6,832 nt of DNA from Calditrichota bacterium (GTDB lineage: Bacteria; Zhuqueibacterota; Zhuqueibacteria; Residuimicrobiales; Krinioviventaceae): contig RPQV01000188.1 in the NCBI GenBank assembly GCA_003818595.1, forward strand, positions 1-6,832, in the 5' to 3' direction. A program made the translations under genes and the position numbers. The notes beneath the pieces were generated by a model. The model made no database searches. It saw only the letters and a program-made list of their open reading frames with translations, and was not told the origin of the DNA. This document shows positions 1 to 5,654 of this stretch, one piece after another. The first letter of the stretch is position 1; every line of letters begins with the position of its first letter.

Positions 1-644
1 CCGACTTGATCGCGAATTCGGGAAACCGTGGCATCAATGAACGATTCAGAGTCCCAGTCTCCCCGGCACGAGCAGACGCGGAAAATGAAATTGGCAAGAA
101 TCTCTTTGCCGAACGGGGTGTGCACGACTTCGGGATGGAATTGGATGCCGAAAATTGAACTATGGGCATGTTTAAGAGCCGCAATGGGTGAATTGGGACT
201 GTGGGCAATGCTGTGAAAATTGCGGGGGAGGCGGGTGAGATGATCACCATGACTCATCCATACCTCAATCGGGGAGTCCAGGCCGTGAAACAGGTCGCCT
301 GCATCATCGATATAAAGTTGCGCCCGACCGAATTCGCGCCGAGGTGCTTTGTCGACCTCGCCGTCAAAGAGATGGGCGATGATCTGAAGTCCATAGCAGA
401 TGCCCAGGATCGGGCATCCCAAATCGAATATGGCGGGATCAGGCAGGGGGGCATTCTCTGCGTAGACTGAAGAGGGGCCTCCGGACAGGATAATTCCCGC
501 AGGATTCATCGCCCGCAATTCGTCGGTTGAAATATGGAACGGTTTTATTTCGGAATAAACACCGCATTCGCGCACACGTCGCGCGATCAACTGGGTATAC
601 TGCGATCCAAAATCAAGGACGACTATAGTTTCGGCGTGACTCAT
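1..644 (-). CDS. guaA: GMP synthase (glutamine-hydrolysing), N-terminal part, cut by the window edge
   Basis: GMP synthase converts XMP to GMP with ATP and glutamine, the last step of de novo guanine nucleotide synthesis in the cytoplasm. The 214 codons present hold the whole class I glutamine amidotransferase domain. It opens with VVLDFGSQYTQLIARRVRE (residues 8-26), followed by the oxyanion-region ILSGGPSSVY (52-61), the nucleophile Cys83 in GICYGLQ, the SHGD segment (131-134) and the catalytic His170/Glu172 in GIQFHPEV. This pattern is typical of GuaA rather than CarA or PabA. The ATP-pyrophosphatase and dimerisation domains (about 300 more residues in the family) lie beyond base 1. The ATG overlaps the surE stop as ATGA, which suggests translational coupling and explains the weak Shine-Dalgarno sequence. 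No defect is seen in the visible part. Confidence 0.96.
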   Translation of the reverse strand, partial: MSHAETIVVLDFGSQYTQLIARRVRECGVYSEIKPFHISTDELRAMNPAGIILSGGPSSVYAENAPLPDPAIFDLGCPILGICYGLQIIAHLFDGEVDKAPRREFGRAQLYIDDAGDLFHGLDSPIEVWMSHGDHLTRLPRNFHSIAHSPNSPIAALKHAHSSIFGIQFHPEVVHTPFGKEILANFIFRVCSCRGDWDSESFIDATVSRIRDQV

Positions 645-1420
645 AATTCTTTCAGCTTTTGGTTCCAGTCAATTGTTTTTAATCGATCGATCAAGGGGAA
701 GAACGTCAGGTTATAGTGCACTGGAGTTATCGAAATATAGTGGTTGCGTATGGCGGCGTCGTCGAATGTGAGATCGGTTTCGACATTTACTTTTTCGCCG
801 GTGAGCCAATAATATTTTCGATCATATGGATCTTCGCGCACATGGTATTTTTCTTCGTATTTGGACATACCCTGCTGGGTGATGCGGATGCCCTTGATCT
901 GTTCGCTGTCGATTGCGGGAACATTAATGTTGAGGAAGACGCCGTCGGGCAGAGGAAAATCACGCAGGATCATCATAAATCGAGCGGCAAAGTCCGCTGC
1001 CGGTTTAAAGTTCGGTTGGGTAAAGGTGGTCAATGAAATCGCGAAGGAAGGGATGCCGAGAATGGCGCCTTCAGTGGCTGCCGAAACCGTGCCTGAATAG
1101 ATCGTATTAATGCCGGTGTTTGAGCCGAGGTTGATGCCGGAGATGAGCATGTCGGGTCGGGACTTTTCGTTCAGCAGCGCCCAGTAAGCGAGTTTAACAC
1201 AATCGGCAGGAGTCCCTTTGACGGCATAGCCGTACAAAGAATGATCCTTGTGGACTTCGGATACGCGCAAGGGATCGGTAAGCGTTATCGCATGTCCGAC
1301 AGCGCTCATCTCAGTCGCCGGGGCCACAATCGTCACATCTGCGACTCGGCTGACAGTTTCGGCCAGCGCCGCCAATCCCGGAGCGTTGATGCCGTCATCA
1401 TTGGTCAACAGGACTCTCAT
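641..1420 (-). CDS. surE: 5'/3'-nucleotidase SurE
   Basis: SurE is a metal-dependent phosphatase that removes phosphate from nucleoside 5'- and 3'-monophosphates and, in some species, short polyphosphate. The product is 259 residues, normal for the family. It starts with the signature MRVLLTNDDGINAPG, whose Asp8 and Asp9 bind the metal. Other active-site positions are Ser39 in SAVGHAIT and Asn97 in SGINLGSNTG, followed by YSGTVSAATEG (108-118). The reading frame is open upstream to 1462, but the family starts at MRVLLTNDDG. That ATG has a GGAG (1431-1434 on the plus strand) ten bases upstream. The accD stop lies one base before the start (TGACATG), and the surE stop overlaps the guaA ATG. In many proteobacteria surE sits with pcm or rpoS; here it sits between accD and guaA. 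Confidence 0.97.
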   Translation of the reverse strand: MRVLLTNDDGINAPGLAALAETVSRVADVTIVAPATEMSAVGHAITLTDPLRVSEVHKDHSLYGYAVKGTPADCVKLAYWALLNEKSRPDMLISGINLGSNTGINTIYSGTVSAATEGAILGIPSFAISLTTFTQPNFKPAADFAARFMMILRDFPLPDGVFLNINVPAIDSEQIKGIRITQQGMSKYEEKYHVREDPYDRKYYWLTGEKVNVETDLTFDDAAIRNHYISITPVHYNLTFFPLIDRLKTIDWNQKLKEL

Positions 1421-1421
1421 G

Positions 1422-2294
1422 TCACACCTGCTCCGGCAACGGTTTATCCGCTGCGTCTTCAAGGAAAAAAGAGAGCAGTTGATACAGCGTCTGTTTCAAA
1501 TCTTTGCGATGGACAATCGCATCGACAAAGCCGTGGTTCAGGAGGAATTCACTGCGTTGGAAACCTTCCGGCAGGTCCTGTCCGATCGTCTGTTTGATCA
1601 CACGGGGGCCGGCAAAGCCGATGAGGGCGCCGGGTTCGGCGATAATGACATCGCCCAGCATGGAAAAGCTGGCCGTCACACCACCGGTCGTGGGGTGAGT
1701 CAGAATCGAGATGTAGGGCAGTTTGGCGTCCGAAAGCATGGCGATTCGTGCGGAGGTCTTGGCCATCTGCATCAACGAATAGGCTGATTCCTGCATGCGC
1801 GCGCCTCCGGAGGCAGAGACCGCGATAAATGGCCGATGCTGTTCAAAAGCCAACTCGGCGGCGCGGGCGATTTTCTCACCGACCACTGATCCCATGCTGC
1901 CGCCGACAAAACGAAAATCCATGACGGCCAAGACCACCGGCAATCCATAAATGCTTGCCGTGCCGGTACGCACCGCTTCCGACATCCCGGTTTTGGTCAT
2001 TGCTTTCTTGATTCGATCGGAATAGCGTTCCGAATCTCGAAATTTCAGCATATCCACTGACTGAATGTGGGCATTTGTCTCTTGAAAAGAATTTTCATCA
2101 CAAATGAGCGAAATATACCCTTCGCAGGTGATGCGGAAGTGAAAACCGCATTTGGTGCATACCGAAAAGAGACGGTCGAGTTCCTTACGATAGAGCACTT
2201 CGCCGCAGCTTTCGCATTTCACCCAGATGCCGTCGGGCAAACTTTTTTTATCTTGAAGATCAAAACCGGCTTTTTCTCGTTTAAACCATGCCAT
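1422..2294 (-). CDS. accD: Acetyl-CoA carboxylase, carboxyltransferase beta subunit
   Basis: AccD pairs with AccA to move the carboxyl group from biotin on AccB to acetyl-CoA, giving malonyl-CoA, the committed step of fatty acid synthesis. The product is 290 residues. An N-terminal four-cysteine zinc ribbon has Cys27, Cys30, Cys46 and Cys49 (KCESC and CTKC), the same numbering as in E. coli AccD. The crotonase-like carboxyltransferase fold follows, with GSMGSVVGEKI, SASGGARMQES and HPTTGGVTASF, and the C-terminal GFAGPRVI segment. The frame is open five codons further up, to an ATG at 2309, but that ATG has no ribosome site. The chosen MAWFKRE start has GGAG nine bases upstream and fits the family. 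The gene begins 14 bases after the rimI stop and ends one base before surE. accA is not in the window. Confidence 0.97.
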   Translation of the reverse strand: MAWFKREKAGFDLQDKKSLPDGIWVKCESCGEVLYRKELDRLFSVCTKCGFHFRITCEGYISLICDENSFQETNAHIQSVDMLKFRDSERYSDRIKKAMTKTGMSEAVRTGTASIYGLPVVLAVMDFRFVGGSMGSVVGEKIARAAELAFEQHRPFIAVSASGGARMQESAYSLMQMAKTSARIAMLSDAKLPYISILTHPTTGGVTASFSMLGDVIIAEPGALIGFAGPRVIKQTIGQDLPEGFQRSEFLLNHGFVDAIVHRKDLKQTLYQLLSFFLEDAADKPLPEQV

Positions 2295-2303
2295 ACAAGA
2301 TAT

Positions 2304-2307
2304 CTCC
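2304..2307 (-). promoter_or_regulatory. Ribosome binding site deciding the accD start
   Basis: On the minus strand this reads GGAG, nine bases before the ATG at 2294. No comparable site precedes the alternative in-frame ATG at 2309, so translation most likely starts at 2294. Confidence 0.7.
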
Positions 2308-2308
2308 A

Positions 2309-2764
2309 TTATTTAAGATGAAGCGTCATCAGTAATGCGTCGTCGATCGGGTCTGAATAATAAGCTTTCCGTTCACCGACGATCGTAAAACCCAGCTGAT
2401 GATATAACCGCACAGCGGGTCGGTTGCATTTCCGCACTTCAAGAAGAGCCGTGCAAATTCCTGTCGCACGCGCTCGATCAAGCACGGCGTTTAAAAACCA
2501 TGTGGCAATGCCCATTCTTCTGCATTCGGGAATGACCGCCAAGGTGTTGATGTGCATTTCATCAATGAGCAGCCATGTCGTCGCATAGGCGATCATTTTA
2601 TCGTCGCAGATGACGACAAATGCTTCGCTAAAGCTCTTGTCTAATTCGTTTGCAAACGCCTGACGAGACCAGGGCGATTTCTGCAGTTCCTGTTCCAGAG
2701 CGGCGACCGTATCTAAATCATCTGACTGCATCAGGCGAATAGACACCGCTTTGTCATCAAGCAT
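2309..2764 (-). CDS. rimI: Ribosomal-protein-alanine N-acetyltransferase RimI (GNAT family)
   Basis: RimI transfers acetyl from acetyl-CoA to a protein N-terminus, classically that of ribosomal protein S18. The product is 151 residues, normal for RimI. GNAT motifs run in order: HINTLAVIPECRRMGIA (71-87) with the acetyl-CoA pyrophosphate loop RRMGIA; LLEVRKCNRPAVRLYHQLGF (107-126), with Glu109 and Tyr121 matching the catalytic base and acid positions of RimI; and a C-terminal DALLMTLHL strand. The frame is open back to 3145, but that stretch only mirrors tsaB. The ATG at 2764 places the IRLMQSDDL segment where the family has it. A GTG at 2782 is a real alternative: it has GAGG (2788-2791) five bases upstream, sits seven bases after the tsaB stop and would add six residues. 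The place after tsaB supports RimI over other acetyltransferases. Confidence 0.9.
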   Translation of the reverse strand: MLDDKAVSIRLMQSDDLDTVAALEQELQKSPWSRQAFANELDKSFSEAFVVICDDKMIAYATTWLLIDEMHINTLAVIPECRRMGIATWFLNAVLDRARATGICTALLEVRKCNRPAVRLYHQLGFTIVGERKAYYSDPIDDALLMTLHLK

Positions 2765-2789
2765 GCGCTCGCTCAGGAACACAGCATCC

Positions 2790-3473
2790 TCAAAGAACAG
2801 ATGTTTTGGGTTTGCCCGCCACAAAATTCTGATAATATGTGGGTTCGAGCGCGTCCCAATCATGAATGGTTTTGCCCTGTTGTGCCATTTCATATCCGAA
2901 AGAAGCCACATCATAAGCAGAAGGCAGAGCCCATGAGTCTGATAAATCGACACAAAAATCGGGCAGCCGGTGAAGCTGGGCAAAATCGACGGTATCGCCG
3001 AGGAGAAAGCAGGGTTGGCGGAGAGAATCGGCAACCGTTTGCGCTGAAAGAACCTGCACATCCTCGAGCAATGAAATTTGCCGGTTGTGGCGTTGATAGA
3101 CTGAATAATAATATTCTTCTGCGCGTGCCTTTTTAATGACGACAAAGCGACCGTCGGCTAGAGGCAGGGAATCGATCAGAGCAGCAAAAGTCGGAACCGC
3201 GATCAAAGGGATTCCTGTTGCCAGAGCCAATCCTTTGGCGGAAGCCAGTCCGATTCTCAGACCGGTGAAGGAACCGGGACCAATCGAAACAGCAATGGCG
3301 GCGGTCTCTTGCGGCGTCATTTTCGCATCCTGATAAATTCGATAGATCATCTCCATCAGTGTCGATGCATGATTATTCTTGATATTGGTTCGATATTCTG
3401 CCAATAGCTGATGTCGGCAAACCAACGCGGCTGCGCAAATCTGTGATGAGGTTTCGATACCGAGAATGATCAT
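2790..3473 (-). CDS. tsaB: tRNA t6A37 biosynthesis protein TsaB
   Basis: TsaB is the non-catalytic partner of TsaD in the complex that places threonylcarbamoyl on A37 of ANN-decoding tRNAs. The product is 227 residues, of normal length. It starts with the ASKHA-fold strand MIILGIETSS. The family hallmark AVSIGPGSFTGLRIGLASAKGLA spans residues 61-83, followed by GIPLIAVPTF (87-96). The metal-binding HxxxH of TsaD is absent, as expected for TsaB. The segment that often reads DARxxEVY in this family reads KKARAEEYYYS (114-124), so its usual acidic residue is lost. The C-terminal half is less conserved, as is common. The ATG overlaps the tsaE stop (ATGA), so the two are probably translationally coupled. 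tsaD and tsaC are not in the window. Confidence 0.94.
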   Translation of the reverse strand: MIILGIETSSQICAAALVCRHQLLAEYRTNIKNNHASTLMEMIYRIYQDAKMTPQETAAIAVSIGPGSFTGLRIGLASAKGLALATGIPLIAVPTFAALIDSLPLADGRFVVIKKARAEEYYYSVYQRHNRQISLLEDVQVLSAQTVADSLRQPCFLLGDTVDFAQLHRLPDFCVDLSDSWALPSAYDVASFGYEMAQQGKTIHDWDALEPTYYQNFVAGKPKTSVL

Positions 3474-3931
3474 TGTGTCCGATAAATGGTGATGAGTCTT
3501 GTGCTGGGATCAAAAGAGTCGTCCCACGCGATCCTGATTTCGATCCGTTTTCCCGGCAGCAGCGGTGAAATACGATCCGGCCATTCAATCAGACAGATGC
3601 CGTCGCCGTTCAAATATTCAGGCAACCCGAGTTCAAATACTTCATGTTCGTCGGCGATACGATAAAAATCAAAATGGTAAACCGGCAATGCGCCGCGATA
3701 TTCATTGATCAGCGTGAATGTCGGACTGGTGACATGTTCCGAAACGCCCAAGCCGGCGCAGACGCCCTTGATACAAACGGTTTTTCCGGCGCCGAGATCG
3801 CCATGGAGGCAAACAACATCTCCGAGCGAAAGGGTTTGCGACAGCGATTTACCGAATGCAAAGGTCTCCTCCGCGCTCGAGCTTGTAATTTCCAGTTGAT
3901 TGGCAATGCTCTCAGGGATCAAGAAATTCAT
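3470..3931 (-). CDS. tsaE: tRNA t6A37 biosynthesis ATPase TsaE
   Basis: TsaE is the small P-loop ATPase that drives turnover of the TsaB-TsaD t6A complex; it is essential in many bacteria. The product is 153 residues. The Walker A motif GDLGAGKT is at residues 44-51, with Lys50 and Thr51. Family motifs follow: VTSPTFTLINEY, VYHFDFYRI and the late LIEWPDRI. The ATG at 3931 overlaps the last base of the upstream porX-like stop as TGATG; a GTG one codon earlier is possible but less likely. No strong Shine-Dalgarno is seen, which fits reinitiation by ribosomes that finish the upstream gene. The downstream end overlaps tsaB by ATGA. No missing residues are apparent. Confidence 0.96.
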   Translation of the reverse strand: MNFLIPESIANQLEITSSSAEETFAFGKSLSQTLSLGDVVCLHGDLGAGKTVCIKGVCAGLGVSEHVTSPTFTLINEYRGALPVYHFDFYRIADEHEVFELGLPEYLNGDGICLIEWPDRISPLLPGKRIEIRIAWDDSFDPSTRLITIYRTQ

Positions 3932-5493
3932 CACTTGGGTTCCAGAGTGATTACCGGCAAAACCATTTCTTCGAGAGAAATGCCGCCATGTTGGAAACTG
4001 TCAGCATAGTAATTGAGAAAGTAATGATAATTGGTCGGATAGACGAAATAATAATCCTCTTTGGCGATGATATAGTTGCTGTTCACGCCGCGGGAGGGTA
4101 ATTTATACTCTTTGGGGTGATTGATGATCATGGCGTCTTTGGGATTGACCTTGATATTTTTCCCGAATTTATAGCGGAGGCTGGTTGATGTTTCGCGATC
4201 ACCGATGACTTTGGTGCCGTGAAGGCCGCGAATGCTTCCATGATCAGAGGTGAGTACGATGGTATTGCCGTTCGCCGCAAGTTTACGCAGAACCTTAAAA
4301 ATATGAGAATGCTCAAACCATGCCCGCGTTGCTGAACGAAAGGCGGCTTCATTCGGGATCATCTCTTTGATGACATTGCTGGAACTTCGGCTGTGCGCCA
4401 GTATGTCAACAAAGTTGAGGACGATTGCTGAAAGGGGAGAGTTGGCGTATTCGTTGATTTTGCGCGACAATTCAGCAGCTTCCTGGCTGTCGAGAATTTT
4501 AGCATATTTCGGTCCGGGTTTGATCTGAATTTTTAAACGCTTGAGCTGTTCCTCGAGCAGTTCCAATTCAAAGCGGGTGCGGCTGATATCATCCTCTTCC
4601 TTGCCGCTGTCCCACAGCTCGGGAATTTTCTCTTCAATTTCTCCGGGGAATAAACCGCTGAAAATCGCATTGCGCGAATAGGGAGTGGCAGTGGGCAGAA
4701 TGGAAAAGTAATATTCGCGACTGATTTTAAAATAACTTCGCAAAAGGGGTTCCAGAACCATCCATTGATCAAGCCGCAGGGCGTCCAGAATGATGAGGAT
4801 GGTATTTTTCCCGTTCGCGACATGCGGCAGCACATAACGGGGGAACACATCGATGGAAAGAGAGGGGCGTGGCTGAGAATTGAGCCAGTGGCGATAATTC
4901 TTTTCGATGTATTTTCCAAATTCGCTGTTGCAGCTTCTTTTTTGATCATATAGAATCTGCTTCAGCCCCAAGTCAGGATGCTCGTCCAGTTCAACATCCC
5001 ATTGGGAGAGGGTGATATGAATATCAATCCAATCGAGCCAATTCAGCGGCTCCATCAGGCGCATTGACAACTTGTTGAATTCAGAGGTATAATCACGGGA
5101 GAGGATTTGACGCGATATTTTGCGCTTGTCAAGAATTTTCTTGCACACGAGGAGGATTTGACTGGGATTCACCGGTTTGGTCAGATAATCGTCAATTTTG
5201 CTGCCGATGGCCTCTTCCATCAATGATTCTTCTTCACTTTTGGTCACCATAATGATCGGCAAACCCGGCTGAATCTCCTTGATCTCTGCCAAAGCGCTGA
5301 GCCCATCCATACCATGGAGCATTTCATCCAAAAGCAGGATATCGAAATCCTCCTTTTTGATCAATTCAATCGCATCTTCCGCATTGGTCAGTGTGGTGAT
5401 CGCATATCCTTTGCTTTCCAAAAAGATCACATGCGGGCGCAGCAGGTCAATTTCATCATCGACCCAGAGTATTTTTTGTTTTTCATCAGTCAT
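3931..5493 (-). CDS. porX: PorX-like response regulator with PglZ phosphodiesterase domain
   Basis: The product is 520 residues with two domains. Residues 6-125 form a CheY-like receiver with acidic Asp12/Asp13 (VDDE), phospho-acceptor Asp56 (LLLDEM), Thr84 (MVTKS) and Lys106 (LTKP). A helical linker (about 126-220) leads to a PglZ domain of the alkaline phosphatase superfamily. Expected zinc ligands and nucleophile are visible: Asp237 (IILDALR), Thr270 (PTATPYSR), Asp363 and His367 (VDILAHS), Asp417/His418 (LTSDHG) and His502 (QHGG). In Porphyromonas gingivalis, PorX has this layout, controls type IX secretion and is a phosphodiesterase acting on oligonucleotides. Here no DNA-binding domain, histidine kinase or secretion gene is adjacent. 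The ATG at 5493 lacks a clear Shine-Dalgarno. It is the first gene of the operon, joined to tsaE by TGATG. Architecture is certain; the biological role is inferred. Confidence 0.93.
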   Translation of the reverse strand: MTDEKQKILWVDDEIDLLRPHVIFLESKGYAITTLTNAEDAIELIKKEDFDILLLDEMLHGMDGLSALAEIKEIQPGLPIIMVTKSEEESLMEEAIGSKIDDYLTKPVNPSQILLVCKKILDKRKISRQILSRDYTSEFNKLSMRLMEPLNWLDWIDIHITLSQWDVELDEHPDLGLKQILYDQKRSCNSEFGKYIEKNYRHWLNSQPRPSLSIDVFPRYVLPHVANGKNTILIILDALRLDQWMVLEPLLRSYFKISREYYFSILPTATPYSRNAIFSGLFPGEIEEKIPELWDSGKEEDDISRTRFELELLEEQLKRLKIQIKPGPKYAKILDSQEAAELSRKINEYANSPLSAIVLNFVDILAHSRSSSNVIKEMIPNEAAFRSATRAWFEHSHIFKVLRKLAANGNTIVLTSDHGSIRGLHGTKVIGDRETSTSLRYKFGKNIKVNPKDAMIINHPKEYKLPSRGVNSNYIIAKEDYYFVYPTNYHYFLNYYADSFQHGGISLEEMVLPVITLEPK

Positions 5494-5516
5494 AGCATCG
5501 CAAAGTTGTAATTATG

Positions 5517-5545
5517 AAGGTACTAATTTTTACTTCCACAGTCAA
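5517..5545 (-). promoter_or_regulatory. Possible promoter for the minus-strand operon
   Basis: On the minus strand a -35-like TTGACT (5540-5545) lies 17 bases from a weak -10-like TACCTT (5517-5522), placed about 25 bases before the porX-like ATG. The -35 match is good and the -10 match poor. If the organism uses a Bacteroidetes-type sigma factor these hexamers would not apply. Confidence 0.25.
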
Positions 5546-5554
5546 TTGTTTTTC

Positions 5555-5650
5555 ATGAAACGATCATTTGCGAAATATTTCCTTGATAAAATTGATCAAG
5601 ATTATGTAACTTCAACGCTGGTAAGTGGTGGAGTGAAAAAAAGGAAATAG
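5555..5650 (+). CDS. Possible small ORF upstream of topoisomerase IB (31 codons)
   Basis: An ATG inside the TTTCATGAAA palindrome opens a 31-residue frame, MKRSFAKYFLDKIDQDYVTS followed by a basic tail ending GGVKKRK. It stops with TAG at 5650, four bases before the topoisomerase TTG start. I do not recognise it. The peptide is rich in Lys and Arg, and the position would suit a leader peptide coupled to the topoisomerase. No Shine-Dalgarno is visible before the ATG, and the same frame stays open leftwards to an ATG at 5279 only because it crosses the porX-like gene on the other strand. Chance is the more likely explanation. Confidence 0.2.
   Translation: MKRSFAKYFLDKIDQDYVTSTLVSGGVKKRK
5641..5645 (+). 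promoter_or_regulatory. Ribosome binding site fixing the TTG start of topoisomerase IB
   Basis: AAGGA lies nine bases before the TTG at 5655. An in-frame stop at 5634-5636 leaves no earlier start codon, and the next in-frame ATG or GTG would remove conserved N-terminal residues. The site is also evidence that this gene is translated in a bacterial host. Confidence 0.7.
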
Positions 5651-5654
5651 TACA

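Larger units (their letters stand above)
5494..5654. promoter_or_regulatory. Divergent intergenic region between the porX-like gene and topoisomerase IB
   Basis: This AT-rich stretch is the only sizeable non-coding sequence in the window and must carry promoters for both directions. Visible symmetrical elements are a perfect 10-base palindrome TTTCATGAAA (5551-5560), AAATATTT (5573-5580), an inverted repeat CTTGAT-7 bases-ATCAAG (5582-5600) and, inside it, the 8-base palindrome TTGATCAA (5592-5599). These could be operator sites for a shared regulator, but short AT-rich palindromes also arise by chance. A 31-codon reading frame on the plus strand overlaps the right half. Confidence 0.6.

Noticed and set aside
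1421..1462. Longer SurE start with 14 extra residues
   Set aside because: SurE proteins begin at MRVLLTNDDG, and the extension would overlap the accD 3' end; the later ATG has its own GGAG.
716..1787. Plus-strand frames of 106, 118 and 179 codons
   Set aside because: They are antisense to surE and accD, which carry full family motifs; the plus-strand translations show no recognisable domain.
2765..3145. A 127-codon N-terminal extension of the rimI frame
   Set aside because: It lies opposite the tsaB frame on the same strand, shows no domain and is explained by tsaB, which has clear family motifs.
5279..5554. Plus-strand frame running from 5279 through the porX-like receiver domain
   Set aside because: It is antisense to the conserved receiver domain with Asp12/13, Asp56 and Lys106, so the left part is a shadow.
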